NCBI GenBank assembly: GCA_002694985.1
Contig: NZNS01000001.1
Span: 62,001-126,000 of the forward strand
Reading direction: 5' to 3'
Length of the DNA stretch: 64,000 nt
Source of the DNA: Parvibaculum sp.
GTDB taxonomy: Bacteria; Pseudomonadota; Alphaproteobacteria; Parvibaculales; Parvibaculaceae
The position numbers and the translations under genes were made by a program. Under the pieces are notes generated by a model. The model ran no database searches. It was not told the DNA's origin and saw nothing but the letters and a program-made list of their open reading frames with translations. Below, piece by piece: positions 17,851 to 26,293 of the stretch. Within the stretch, counting starts at the first letter, position 1; every line of letters starts with the position of its first letter.

Positions 17851-18725
17851 GTTGTCTCCTTTCGCGGGACAATCACTTTCAGGGCGCGACGGGCAACACG
17901 AAAGCGCACCGGCGTTTGTGTCAATTCCTCGCCATCGGCAAAGACATGACGTGGCGGCACGGTGGTGATCGCGATTTCCGTGCCTTCGTCGCAGAGCACT
18001 TCGGGCGCAAGGTCGGCGCGGCCGAAGCGGAGGAAGGGCAGCAGAGCTGCCATGCCGAACATGGAGCGCGGAACCGCCGCATAGAGGTGCAGCAATCCAT
18101 CCGTTAGCGTGGCATCGGCATGGACCGTCATGCCGCCGCCATAGAAGCGGCCATTGCCGACGAGAAGCTGGATGCAGCGCATGTTCTCGCGCGCCTTCCC
18201 GCCCTCGAAGCTCGCCACGAAGGAGCGCGCCGTGCGGCCCGCCTCTATGGCGCTGACCGCATAGCTCAACACGCCGAGCCTGCCCTTGCGCTCTTTGGTT
18301 TGAAGGCGGCTGATCGTATTGGTCATGCCGATGCTTGCCGCGTTCAAAAAGGGCTTGCCGTTCGCATAGCCGACATCGACGGCGGTGATCTCGCCGCCGC
18401 TGACCAGGCCGGCCAGCTCCTCCGGCGTTTCAGGCATTTCAAGAGAACGGGCGAAGTCGTTCGCGGTTCCCGCCGGGAGCACCAGAAGCGGCAATTGCCG
18501 CGCGATCAGCGTCGGGAGAAGCGGGTTCAGTGTGCCGTCCCCGCCTGCCACGGCCACGGCATCCGCCTCCGTTTCCTCGATAAGCTGGACGCATTCCTCC
18601 GGGCTTTCCGGCTTTTCGTGGCGGACTTCCGTCTGCGTTTGCCGCAATGTTTCGAGAAAGGGCGCCGCCTCCCAATGCTTGCCGCCACCGCTATGCGGGT
18701 TCTCGATCAGCAGCAGCTCGCGCAT
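17847..18725 (-). CDS. YegS/diacylglycerol-kinase family lipid kinase
   Basis: This 292-residue protein has the DAGK catalytic domain. The N-terminal IENPHSGGGKH, the hallmark AVAGGDGTLNPLLPTL nucleotide motif and LPAGTANDFARSL follow in order. The later blocks FLNAASIGMTN and DGLLHLYAA are also present. Members phosphorylate diacylglycerol, phosphatidylglycerol or sphingosine-like lipids, and the substrate here is unknown. It is first in the operon with the helical protein, the VOC protein and the ycaQ-like gene. Confidence 0.88.
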   Translation of the reverse strand: MRELLLIENPHSGGGKHWEAAPFLETLRQTQTEVRHEKPESPEECVQLIEETEADAVAVAGGDGTLNPLLPTLIARQLPLLVLPAGTANDFARSLEMPETPEELAGLVSGGEITAVDVGYANGKPFLNAASIGMTNTISRLQTKERKGRLGVLSYAVSAIEAGRTARSFVASFEGGKARENMRCIQLLVGNGRFYGGGMTVHADATLTDGLLHLYAAVPRSMFGMAALLPFLRFGRADLAPEVLCDEGTEIAITTVPPRHVFADGEELTQTPVRFRVARRALKVIVPRKETT

Positions 18726-18812
18726 GGAAACTCCCGGACATTGAATGAGGTGACGTTTGCAGCCTCAGTGATCTAGTTCGGGAAAGCGGGCGGGAAAGGT
18801 CTAATCAATGAG

Positions 18813-21149
18813 TTAACCGCACTTCGAATAGCCGCACGAGGTGCAGGTCTCGCAGCCTTCCTGCTTGATCATGCCGCGCTCGCCGCAGCGTGGGCAGCCC
18901 TTGAGCGAGGTGACCGCCGATGCGTCATGCGGCGGCGGGTCGCCCGCGACAGCGCGCAAGGCCTCCGTTACCGGCTTGCCGTCTTTCGCGGCGATGAAGC
19001 CCGTATCGATCATGTGCTGCTCGATCACCTCGCCGATGGCGGCGAGAAGGCTCGGCACATAGCGGCCTTTCATCCACGAGCCGCCGCGCGGATCGAACAC
19101 TGCCTTCAGCTCTTCCACCACGAAAGTGACGTCGCCGCCGCGGCGGAAGACAGCGGAAATCATCCGTGTCAGCGCAACCGTCCAGGCGTAGTGCTCCATG
19201 TTCTTCGAGTTGATGAAAATCTCGAAGGGGCGGCGTCTTCCCTCCTGGGCAATGTCGTTGATCGTGATGTAGATCGCGTGATCCGATTCCGGCCATTGCA
19301 GCTTGTAGGTGAAGCCCGGCAACACGGTTTCGCGCTCCAGCGGCTTCGACATATAGACGACGCCGTCCCTTTCGTAGCGGTCGGGCGCGGGCGCATTGAG
19401 CGGCAGTGCGGGTTGTTCCGGCTCTTTCGCCTCTGCAGGCTTTGTCTCTGCGGGCGCTTCGTCCACGGAGAGAACGGACCCGCGCACCTCGCTCGGGCGA
19501 TAGGTTGTGCAGCCCTTCAGGCCCTTTTCATAGGCATCCATGTAGATGCTCTTGAAATCGTCAAAGGAGATTTCGGCGGGCACGTTGATCGTCTTGGAGA
19601 TCGAGCTGTCGATATGCTCCTGCACTGCGGCCTGCACCGCGATGTGTTCGGCGGGCGTCAGTTCCTGTGCGGTGACGAAATAATCCGGCAAGGCCGCTTC
19701 CGTACCGAAGGTCTCGCGGTAGCGGTCGAGGGCGTAGTCACGCACCTTCTCCTCGCGGCGCGTACCGTCCGGCATCAGAACTTTCCGCGTATAGGCATAG
19801 GCGAAGACGGGCTCGATGCCCGACGAGACATTGCCCGCGAAGAGCGAGATCGTGCCGGTCGGTGCGATGGAGGTCACGAGTGCATTGCGGATGCCATGTT
19901 CGGCGATGGCTTCACGCACATCCTTGTCGAGCGAGGACACTGTTTCGCCCGCCAGATAGGCGTCGGCAACGAAGAGCGGGAAGGGGCCCTTCTCCTTGGC
20001 GAGTTCGACGGAGGCGAGATAGGCCGCGCGCGACAGCGCCTTCATCCATTTGGAAATAAGCGCCAGCGATGCGTCCGAGCCATAGCGCGAGCGGCACATG
20101 ATGAGCGCGTCCGCGAGCCCCGTCACGCCAAGGCCGATGCGCCGCTTCGCCTGTGCTTCGTGACGCTGCTCGGGAAGGGGAAAGCGCGAAATGTCGACAA
20201 CATTGTCCATGGCGCGCACGGCGGCATAAACGAGATCGGAAAGCTCCGCCTCGTCGATATGCGCATCGCCCGTGAAGGGTTCCTTCACCAGCGCGGCGAG
20301 GTTCACCGATCCCAGAAGGCAGGCACCATAAGGCGGCAAGGGTTGCTCGCCGCAGGGGTTCGTCGCGTGGATTTCCTCGGCGTAATAGAGATTGTTCCGC
20401 CGGTTGATGCGATCGATGAAGATCACGCCCGGCTCCGCATAGGCATAGGTCGCCGCCATGATGCGGTCCCAGAGAGCGCGCGCCTTCAGCGTCTTGTAGA
20501 CCTTGCCGCCAAAGACGAGATCCCAGTCGCCGTCGCGCTTCACCGCTTCCATGAAGGGATCGGTCGCCAGCACCGACAGGTTGAACATGGTGAGGCGGCC
20601 CGGCTCCTGCTTCGCCTCGATAAAGGCCTCGATATCCGGATGGTCGCAGCGCATCGTCGCCATCATGGCGCCGCGGCGCGAGCCCGCCGACATGATGGTG
20701 CGGCACATCGCGTCCCACACATCCATGAAGGACAGGGGGCCGGAGGCATCCGCGCCCACGCCCATCACCGGCGCGCCCTTGGGGCGCAGCGTCGAGAAGT
20801 CGTAGCCGATGCCGCCGCCCTGCTGCATCGTCAGGGCCGCTTCCTTCAGGTTCTCGAAAATGCCTTCCATCGTGTCGGGGATTTCGCCCATCACGAAGCA
20901 GTTGAAGAGCGTGACATCGCGGCCCGTGCCGGCACCGGCCAGAATCCGGCCTGCCGGGAGGAAGCGGAAGCCCTCCATCGCCTCGCGGAAACGCGCGGTC
21001 CAGTGCGCGCGCATATCGGGGGCTTCGGCCTCGGCCAGCGCCTTGGCCACGCGGTTGCGGGTATCGTCCACCGTCAGGTCGAGCGGCGTTCCGTCCTGCC
21101 CGTGCAGGCGGTATTTCATATCCCAGATTTGTTCTGCGATCGGTTTCAT
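18813..21149 (-). CDS. nrdJ: Adenosylcobalamin-dependent ribonucleotide reductase (class II)
   Basis: This enzyme converts ribonucleotides to deoxyribonucleotides using adenosylcobalamin, without oxygen dependence. Visible features are FNCFVM (first redox Cys), TNPCGEQPL (active-site Cys and Glu), FLPAGRILAGAG near the start and RRGAMMATM. A C-terminal zinc-ribbon-like tail has a CPRCGERG...CETCTSCGYSKCG Cys cluster. At 778 residues it is the shorter form of the family. It is a single gene with a 192-base upstream spacer, and no cobalamin riboswitch was recognised there. Confidence 0.94.
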   Translation of the reverse strand: MKPIAEQIWDMKYRLHGQDGTPLDLTVDDTRNRVAKALAEAEAPDMRAHWTARFREAMEGFRFLPAGRILAGAGTGRDVTLFNCFVMGEIPDTMEGIFENLKEAALTMQQGGGIGYDFSTLRPKGAPVMGVGADASGPLSFMDVWDAMCRTIMSAGSRRGAMMATMRCDHPDIEAFIEAKQEPGRLTMFNLSVLATDPFMEAVKRDGDWDLVFGGKVYKTLKARALWDRIMAATYAYAEPGVIFIDRINRRNNLYYAEEIHATNPCGEQPLPPYGACLLGSVNLAALVKEPFTGDAHIDEAELSDLVYAAVRAMDNVVDISRFPLPEQRHEAQAKRRIGLGVTGLADALIMCRSRYGSDASLALISKWMKALSRAAYLASVELAKEKGPFPLFVADAYLAGETVSSLDKDVREAIAEHGIRNALVTSIAPTGTISLFAGNVSSGIEPVFAYAYTRKVLMPDGTRREEKVRDYALDRYRETFGTEAALPDYFVTAQELTPAEHIAVQAAVQEHIDSSISKTINVPAEISFDDFKSIYMDAYEKGLKGCTTYRPSEVRGSVLSVDEAPAETKPAEAKEPEQPALPLNAPAPDRYERDGVVYMSKPLERETVLPGFTYKLQWPESDHAIYITINDIAQEGRRRPFEIFINSKNMEHYAWTVALTRMISAVFRRGGDVTFVVEELKAVFDPRGGSWMKGRYVPSLLAAIGEVIEQHMIDTGFIAAKDGKPVTEALRAVAGDPPPHDASAVTSLKGCPRCGERGMIKQEGCETCTSCGYSKCG

Positions 21150-21290
21150 GGGTGCGAGCCTAGCACTTTCGGAGAGTAAAGAAGTTCCTGTTTTGTCTGT
21201 GAAGAGTTCCCGTTCCGGGCTCTCTTATATGGTTGTTTTTATTAAAAGATTCCAGTTATCCCCGCTTTTCACCGGGCGGGAGGCGGCATT

Positions 21291-21346
21291 GTCCACAGAT
21301 CGGGGTCCACAGATCCGGGTCCACAGATCGGGGTCCACAGATCAGG
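21291..21346. repeat. Four tandem 14-base repeats (GTCCACAGATCGGG)
   Basis: Four consecutive units start at 21291, 21305, 21319 and 21333. Units 1 and 3 are identical and units 2 and 4 differ by one base each. The stop codon of the plsC-like gene (21342-21344) lies inside the fourth unit. Unit 1 is preceded by TT, giving TTGTCCACA, one base from the DnaA-box consensus; the other units are not. Copy number variation would change spacing but not the coding part beyond the last codons. Confidence 0.85.
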
Positions 21347-22058
21347 GGGTGCCGCCAGCTTCCGCGATCAGCTTCGTCGTTGCCGTCTCCACGCGGGTCT
21401 CGAGCGTTGCCATGAAGCTCTTGCGGTCGAGGCCGGGCGGAATCGGTTCCAGAAACTCGATGACGATGGTGCCGGGCCGCCGGGCAAAGCCGCGCCGGCC
21501 CCAGAAAAGGCCGGAATTGACGGCGGCGGGCACGCATTCGACGCCGAGCTGGCGGTAAAGGGCGGCAACGCCGGGCTTGTAGTCGAGCTTGGTTCCCGGC
21601 GCGGAGCGTGTACCTTCGGGGAAGATCACGACAGGGCGGCCCTCGGCCACGGCGGCCTTGCCCTGTGCGACAAGGCGGCGGATCGCGGCGGCGGCCGCGC
21701 CCCGGTCGATGGCGATCATGCGGGCCTTCTGCGCATACCAGCCGTAAAACGGGATCCACAGCAGCTCGCGCTTCAGCACCATGGCCGGGTCTTTCAGGAT
21801 CGCGGTCATGACGATGGTGTCCCACATCGACTGATGCTTGGAGGCGACGAGCACACCGCCTTGCGGCAACTGGCCCCGTACCTCGTATCGGGTGCCCGCC
21901 AGCACGCGCAGCAGCCAGAGCGTCATGTGCGACCAGAATTCCATCGCGCGCAGCGTATAGCGGCGCGGCAGCAGGAAGCAGGGTGTCGCCGCGACGACGA
22001 CGATCACGGAAAGCGCATAGAAGACCAGGTTGAAGGCGGCGGAGCGGAGAAAGAGCAC
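21342..22058 (-). CDS. plsC: 1-acyl-sn-glycerol-3-phosphate acyltransferase (PlsC family)
   Basis: The PlsC motif block I, HQSMWD (HxxxxD), and motif III, FPEGTRSAPG, are clear. An N-terminal hydrophobic segment follows the start. It acylates lysophosphatidic acid to phosphatidic acid at the inner membrane. The GTG at 22058 is chosen: it has AAGGAAAC upstream and avoids overlap with the ydcF-like gene, although the frame runs to 22109. The gene is downstream of ftsE-ftsX-ydcF on the same strand. Its stop codon lies in a short tandem repeat. Confidence 0.89.
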   Translation of the reverse strand: MLFLRSAAFNLVFYALSVIVVVAATPCFLLPRRYTLRAMEFWSHMTLWLLRVLAGTRYEVRGQLPQGGVLVASKHQSMWDTIVMTAILKDPAMVLKRELLWIPFYGWYAQKARMIAIDRGAAAAAIRRLVAQGKAAVAEGRPVVIFPEGTRSAPGTKLDYKPGVAALYRQLGVECVPAAVNSGLFWGRRGFARRPGTIVIEFLEPIPPGLDRKSFMATLETRVETATTKLIAEAGGTP

Positions 22059-22080
22059 GGTGAGGTTTCCTTCAGGCCGG

Positions 22081-22707
22081 TCAGGCCGGCAGGGATGACT
22101 GACGGCCATAGGTCAGCGTCAGCAGATATTTCGTGTATTCGGAGATCAGCAGCCGGGTGGTGCCGGGATAGGCCCACCAGCCGTCAAGATGCAGCGTATC
22201 CTGAAAAACAGGGTAGGGCCTGATTTCGACGCCGGGCATGGCGCGGGCAAGTTCGAGCTTCGCGCGCGGCAGGTGATAGGTGCTGGTGACGAGAATGACA
22301 GAGCGGTAATTCTCGCGGTGGACCCATTCGGCTGTCTCGTCGGCATTGCCGATGGTGTTTTCCGCCATATGGCCGACATCGACGCAGCAATCGAACTTTG
22401 CGGCGCTGCCCGGCATGATTTCCTTCAGCGACTTCGAATCAACATCGGGGTGAACGCCGGTAATGAGGAGACGCTGGCCCTTGCCCTGTTCGAGCAGGCG
22501 GTAGGCGGCGGTGATGCGGTCGGGGCCGCCTGTCAGCGCAACGATGCCGTCCGCTTTTGCAATTTCCACGGGCGGGGTGCGCTCGAGTTCGGCAGTGAAG
22601 AGGAAGAAGCCGCCAATATAGGCGGCGAACGCAAGCGCCAGCAGACTCACGGCGATACGCGTGAGGCGCCACCCCGTTCTCTGCCGCAGCGTGCCGCTTG
22701 CCGCCAT
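22081..22707 (-). CDS. YdcF family (DUF218) membrane-anchored protein
   Basis: An N-terminal membrane helix (about residues 16-36) precedes the DUF218 domain. Its conserved pieces are DGIVALTGGPDRI, LLITGVHPDV, ENTIGNADETAEWV and VILVTSTYHLPRAKLELAR. DUF218 proteins (SanA, ElyC, YdcF) are linked to envelope integrity and vancomycin or lipid carrier phenotypes, and their biochemistry is unsettled. It lies between ftsX and plsC in a commonly conserved alphaproteobacterial cluster. Confidence 0.86.
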   Translation of the reverse strand: MAASGTLRQRTGWRLTRIAVSLLALAFAAYIGGFFLFTAELERTPPVEIAKADGIVALTGGPDRITAAYRLLEQGKGQRLLITGVHPDVDSKSLKEIMPGSAAKFDCCVDVGHMAENTIGNADETAEWVHRENYRSVILVTSTYHLPRAKLELARAMPGVEIRPYPVFQDTLHLDGWWAYPGTTRLLISEYTKYLLTLTYGRQSSLPA

Positions 22708-22841
22708 GCCCGTCTCCGTTCCGGGCGGAAATCAGCTCCGCCGCGCCTGATGCCTGCCCGCATCCTATCATGCCGGCCGGGCGCACATGATATGGCGCGA
22801 AAGCGGCAAGTAAAGCGCCTCGAAAAACCGCCGGAAAGTCT

Positions 22842-23801
22842 TCAGAGCATGCGCTCAAGGGTCTGAAAAACCGTTAAACGGGCGGCCAGAACGGCAACCA
22901 GCGCGGCAGCGAAGGGAATGAGGGCCAGCGCGGGGAGGTATTCCGGGCCGATGCCGGAGGCTGAAACCAGGTAGAGGTCGCCTGTCGCTCCTGCGAGCCC
23001 GAGCAGAAAAAAGGCTGCTGCCCCGAAGCCTGCACCGATCACCCCGCCGCGAAAGCCGAGATGAAGGAAGTGACGCTGGACTTCCGAGGCGATGAAGTTG
23101 TCCCGCGCGCCAATCAGATGCAGCACCTCCACCACGTCGCGGTTCGCGGAGAGGCCCGCCCGCGTGGCAAAGACGACAATGGCGACGGTCGTTGCCGCGA
23201 CGAGGACCAGCACGGCATAGGCGAGCCATTCGGCGGAGCGCGCCGCGTTGACGATTTCGCTTTGCCATTGCCGGTGCGTGTCGAGCGAGGCGCCGGGTGC
23301 AGCCGCCGCAACCTCCATTGCAAGGGCGGAAAGGTCGGGCGGCGATGAACCCTCGATGCGGATGTCGATGAGGCGGGGTAGCGGCAGATCGTCTGCCAGC
23401 ACCTCGCCGCCGAGCCAGGGCTCAAGCAGCGCTGCCGTATCGTCGCGCGAGAGCGGCGTGGCGCTCACGATGCCGTTTGTCTCCGCCAGCACACCCATCA
23501 CGGCGTCGACCTGTTCTTCCGGCTCCATCTCGGACGAGGGTTTGATCTCGACGGTGAGGGAGCCTGAAAGGTCGTTCGTCCATTCGCGCGCCTTGCCGCC
23601 GACCGAAAGCGCCGCGCCGAGCGCCAGCGTTGCGAGAAAGCACATGGCGGCAACGACGAGCATCAGCGACATGCCGGTCGCGCCTGCCGCCGGCATCACG
23701 CTTTTCGTTTCGACGAGCATGGCCGCGAGCGCGCCTGCGGGCCCGCGCTCCTCGTCGTGAAAGGTCGGCGCCTTGTCCTTGCCGCGCAATGGATCAGCCA
23801 C
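22842..23801 (-). CDS. ftsX: Cell division ABC transporter permease FtsX
   Basis: This 319-residue protein has four membrane segments (about residues 44-66, then three in the C-terminal half) and a periplasmic domain after the first. That is the FtsX topology. FtsX with the ATPase FtsE controls periplasmic murein hydrolases at the division site. The GTG start at 23801 overlaps the ftsE stop by 8 bases and begins with ADPLRGKDK. It is co-transcribed after ftsE. Confidence 0.9.
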   Translation of the reverse strand: MADPLRGKDKAPTFHDEERGPAGALAAMLVETKSVMPAAGATGMSLMLVVAAMCFLATLALGAALSVGGKAREWTNDLSGSLTVEIKPSSEMEPEEQVDAVMGVLAETNGIVSATPLSRDDTAALLEPWLGGEVLADDLPLPRLIDIRIEGSSPPDLSALAMEVAAAAPGASLDTHRQWQSEIVNAARSAEWLAYAVLVLVAATTVAIVVFATRAGLSANRDVVEVLHLIGARDNFIASEVQRHFLHLGFRGGVIGAGFGAAAFFLLGLAGATGDLYLVSASGIGPEYLPALALIPFAAALVAVLAARLTVFQTLERML

Positions 23802-24453
23802 GGATGGTGAGCCTCCCATCCCGCAATACGAGTTCGGGTGCGCCCGCGCTTTCGACAAGCGCCCGGTCATGCGTCGCGATCAGCACACTGGTGCCGAGCC
23901 GGTTCAGTTCCACGAAGAGGCGCAGCAGGCGCTGGCCCATTTCGGGGTCGACATTGCCTGTCGGTTCGTCGGCGAGCAGCACTTCGGGTTGCGCGACAAC
24001 GGCGCGCGCGATGGCGGCGCGTTGTTTCTCGCCGCCCGAAAGCGTCGGCGGCGTTGCGTTCATCCGGTCGCCAAGCCCCACCCATGCCAGCAGTTCCTCG
24101 ACATCCGCGCGATACTCGGCTTCGCGCTTGCCCTGGATTTTCAGCGGTAACGCTACGTTTTCATAGGTGGTGAGGTGTCCGAGCAGGCGGAACTCCTGGA
24201 AGACGACGCCGATCCGGCGGCGCAGCGGCGGCAGTTCCTTGCGGGGCAGGGTGGCGATATCCTGCCCGAACATGGTGATGAGGCCGCGCGAGGGCCGGTT
24301 GGCGAGGAACATGAGCTTCAGCAGCGAGGTCTTGCCTGCGCCCGAGGGGCCCGTCAGAAAATGGAACGAGCCCGGCGCGAGGTGGAAGTTCACATCGCGC
24401 AGCACCTCCGGCCCCATGCCGTAACGCATGCCCACATTCTCGAAGCGAATCAT
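23794..24453 (-). CDS. ftsE: Cell division ATP-binding protein FtsE
   Basis: This 219-residue ABC ATPase has Walker A GPSGAGKTSL, the signature LSGGEKQRAAIARA, Walker B VLLADEPTG and the H-loop IATHDR. The start MIRFENVGMRYG is typical of FtsE. It drives FtsX to activate murein hydrolases at septation. It overlaps ftsX. The upstream intergenic region shared with the zinc-ribbon gene contains an exact CtrA-type box. Confidence 0.92.
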   Translation of the reverse strand: MIRFENVGMRYGMGPEVLRDVNFHLAPGSFHFLTGPSGAGKTSLLKLMFLANRPSRGLITMFGQDIATLPRKELPPLRRRIGVVFQEFRLLGHLTTYENVALPLKIQGKREAEYRADVEELLAWVGLGDRMNATPPTLSGGEKQRAAIARAVVAQPEVLLADEPTGNVDPEMGQRLLRLFVELNRLGTSVLIATHDRALVESAGAPELVLRDGRLTIRG

Positions 24454-24474
24454 GCAGCGACGGTATCACGGAAC

Positions 24475-24538
24475 ATGTGCGTCGATGCAGATGCGCCATG
24501 AGGCGCATGTGCGCCGATACAGATGCACCATGCGGCGA
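24475..24538. repeat. Direct tandem repeat of 32 bases, two copies
   Basis: Two adjacent 32-base copies, 24475-24506 and 24507-24538, share 27 identical positions by hand alignment. They lie just upstream of ftsE on its minus-strand promoter side and contain the core ATGTGCG...CAGATG. No gene overlaps them. Confidence 0.8.
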
Positions 24539-24580
24539 ACCGCACTTTTTCGCGAAAAAGCGGCTTTCTTCCTTGCCCTC

Positions 24581-24596
24581 TTAACGCGCCTTTAAC
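24581..24596. promoter_or_regulatory. CtrA-type box TTAA-N7-TTAAC
   Basis: TTAA at 24581-24584 and TTAAC at 24592-24596 are separated by exactly 7 bases, the consensus full-site spacing of the alphaproteobacterial cell-cycle regulator CtrA. A GAATC (CcrM-type GANTC) site lies at 24625-24629. The region is the divergent promoter of ftsE and the zinc-ribbon gene. Binding is inferred. Confidence 0.5.
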
Positions 24597-24704
24597 CATG
24601 CGCGATCTTTCAATAGGCTTACTCGAATCTCCCCTCGCGCGGCTTATTGCGTTTCGCGCGGGAGAAGCCCGTTTTCCGCGTCCAGGTTGAGACCATTGTC
24701 CCGG

Positions 24705-25682
24705 ATGATCATCCACTGCCCGTCCTGTTCCGCGCGCTATCCGGTGGATGGCGCTTCCTTTGCGCCTTCGGGCCGCAAGGTACGCTGCGCCAGGTGCGGC
24801 CATAGCTGGCATCAGTCGCCGCCCGCCGAAAAGGCGGAGGACACGCCGCCTCCTCCGGAGGAAGAACTTGCAACCGCGGCCGTCACGCCCATCCGCAAGA
24901 AGGTCTTTGGCGAGAAATCGCAACAGACGGGCGCTGCCGCTGCGTCCGCCCCTTCCTCGTCCCCCTCCCGGGTTGAGGATGACGATATCGTCTTTGCCGA
25001 TGAAGTTTCCTCCAAAGGGGATGCAGCCAAAAAGGATGCGCCCGCTGCGGATGGGGCTGCGGCAAAGACGGGCATCGCCGCCGATATCGGTCATCGCTTT
25101 CGCGCGGAGCTTCGCCGGGCGGCCTCCATGCGCCGTGGCCGGATACTGGGCACGGCGGGCTGGCTGCTGCTTTGTCTTTTCGTTGGCGGCACACTGGCGG
25201 GCGGCTGGATCTACCGCGAGCAGGTGGCGGCGTTCTGGCCCGCGACGACGAAGCTCTATGCCGTTGCAGGTGAGGAAATCAATCTGCGCGGTCTCGAATT
25301 CCGCAACGTCACCTATGAACGCCAGAGCGAAGACGGGCTGCCCGTTCTGGCCGTCATGGGCGAGGTCGTGAATGTGGCCGGCGAAAATGTCGCCCTGCCG
25401 CGCCTTCGTGTCGGCCTTCTCGATGAGGGGCAGAAGGAGCTCTATCACTGGACCTTCGCGCTTTCCGAGCGCGCGCTCCCGGCCAATGAGTCCGCGTCCT
25501 TCATCACGCGCCTGTCGAGCCCGCCGCCCGAAGCGCGCGATATCGAAATCCGTTTCGTCGAGAAGACGAATATCGCTTCGGCCGGTTCACCCGAAGACGT
25601 GCCCGAAGCTGTTCCTGACGCTGCATCGGCCCCGGAGGATATTCCGGTGGATGTCCCCGATGCACCGCCTGCGGCGGAATAG
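24705..25682 (+). CDS. MJ0042-type zinc-ribbon membrane protein
   Basis: The N-terminus is an MJ0042-type zinc ribbon (IIHCPSCSARYPV...VRCARCGHSW, two CxxC). A long acidic, Ala/Pro-rich linker follows, then one membrane segment (about residues 151-170) and a C-terminal FxLD-type beta domain (GLEFRNVTYERQ). Such proteins are common in alphaproteobacteria next to hpt and ftsEX and have no settled role. The ATG at 24705 is preferred to an upstream TTG because it begins the zinc motif. It is 3 bases before the hpt ATG. Confidence 0.86.
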   Translation: MIIHCPSCSARYPVDGASFAPSGRKVRCARCGHSWHQSPPAEKAEDTPPPPEEELATAAVTPIRKKVFGEKSQQTGAAAASAPSSSPSRVEDDDIVFADEVSSKGDAAKKDAPAADGAAAKTGIAADIGHRFRAELRRAASMRRGRILGTAGWLLLCLFVGGTLAGGWIYREQVAAFWPATTKLYAVAGEEINLRGLEFRNVTYERQSEDGLPVLAVMGEVVNVAGENVALPRLRVGLLDEGQKELYHWTFALSERALPANESASFITRLSSPPPEARDIEIRFVEKTNIASAGSPEDVPEAVPDAASAPEDIPVDVPDAPPAAE

Positions 25683-25685
25683 ACG

Positions 25686-26231
25686 ATGAGCCGCCTCGCG
25701 CCGAAGGGCGCCCGGATTTCGGTGCTCTACTCGGCGGAGGACATTGCGGTCCGTGTCCGCGAGCTTGCGTCCGATATCGTGCGTTCGCTCGGGACGGAGC
25801 CGCTGGTCGTGCCGATCCTCAAGGGCAGTTTCATCTTCGCTGCCGATCTCCTGCGCGCGCTGCATGAGGCAGGCGCGGAACCCGACATGGATTTCATCAC
25901 GCTCTCAAGCTACGGCAAGGGCACGCGCTCGCTCGGCGAAGTCACGATCATGCGCGACACGGAAGCTGCCATTGCGGGCCGCGACGTTCTTATCGTCGAC
26001 GATATTCTCGAGTCCGGACGCACTCTGGCCTTTGCGAAAGATCTTCTGGCCGCGCGTGGCGCACAGCGCGTCATGACCTGCGTGCTGCTCAACAAGCCCG
26101 GCAAGCTCGCCGTCGATGTGAAGGCGGATTTCACAGGCTTCGATTGCCCGGACCGTTTTGTCGTCGGTTACGGCATGGATGTCGCCCATGCCTACCGCCA
26201 GCTTCCCTTCGTCGGCTACATCGACCAATGA
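25686..26231 (+). CDS. hpt: Hypoxanthine phosphoribosyltransferase
   Basis: This type I phosphoribosyltransferase of 181 residues converts hypoxanthine (and usually guanine) plus PRPP to the nucleotide in purine salvage. The PPi loop is VPILKGSFIFAADL and the PRPP motif VLIVDDILESGRTLAF. The GYGMDVAHAYRQLPFVG end matches Hpt. It is tightly spaced after the zinc-ribbon gene and is followed by cpdR. Confidence 0.92.
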   Translation: MSRLAPKGARISVLYSAEDIAVRVRELASDIVRSLGTEPLVVPILKGSFIFAADLLRALHEAGAEPDMDFITLSSYGKGTRSLGEVTIMRDTEAAIAGRDVLIVDDILESGRTLAFAKDLLAARGAQRVMTCVLLNKPGKLAVDVKADFTGFDCPDRFVVGYGMDVAHAYRQLPFVGYIDQ

Positions 26232-26293
26232 AAATCATGGGACCAATGAAATCATGGGAGCGATGAAATCATGGAAACAGTGAAATAATGGCT
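26225..26293. repeat. Four degenerate tandem repeats of about 17 bases
   Basis: Units of about 17 bases (core ATGAAATCATGG) occur at 26225, 26243, 26260 and 26277, with the first one base longer. They span the hpt stop codon and the start codon of cpdR. Each unit carries an ATG and a TGA, so alternative small frames exist. Confidence 0.82.

Noticed and set aside
18927-21179. A 750-codon plus-strand frame opposite nrdJ
   Set aside because: The opposite strand has the conserved motifs of nrdJ, and long antisense frames are expected in GC-rich DNA. Its translation shows no family motif.
21150-21290. Possible cobalamin riboswitch or NrdR box pair upstream of nrdJ
   Set aside because: The spacer is too short for the riboswitch and the B12-box sequence was not seen. 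A CCATATAAG resembles an NrdR box only loosely and has no partner.
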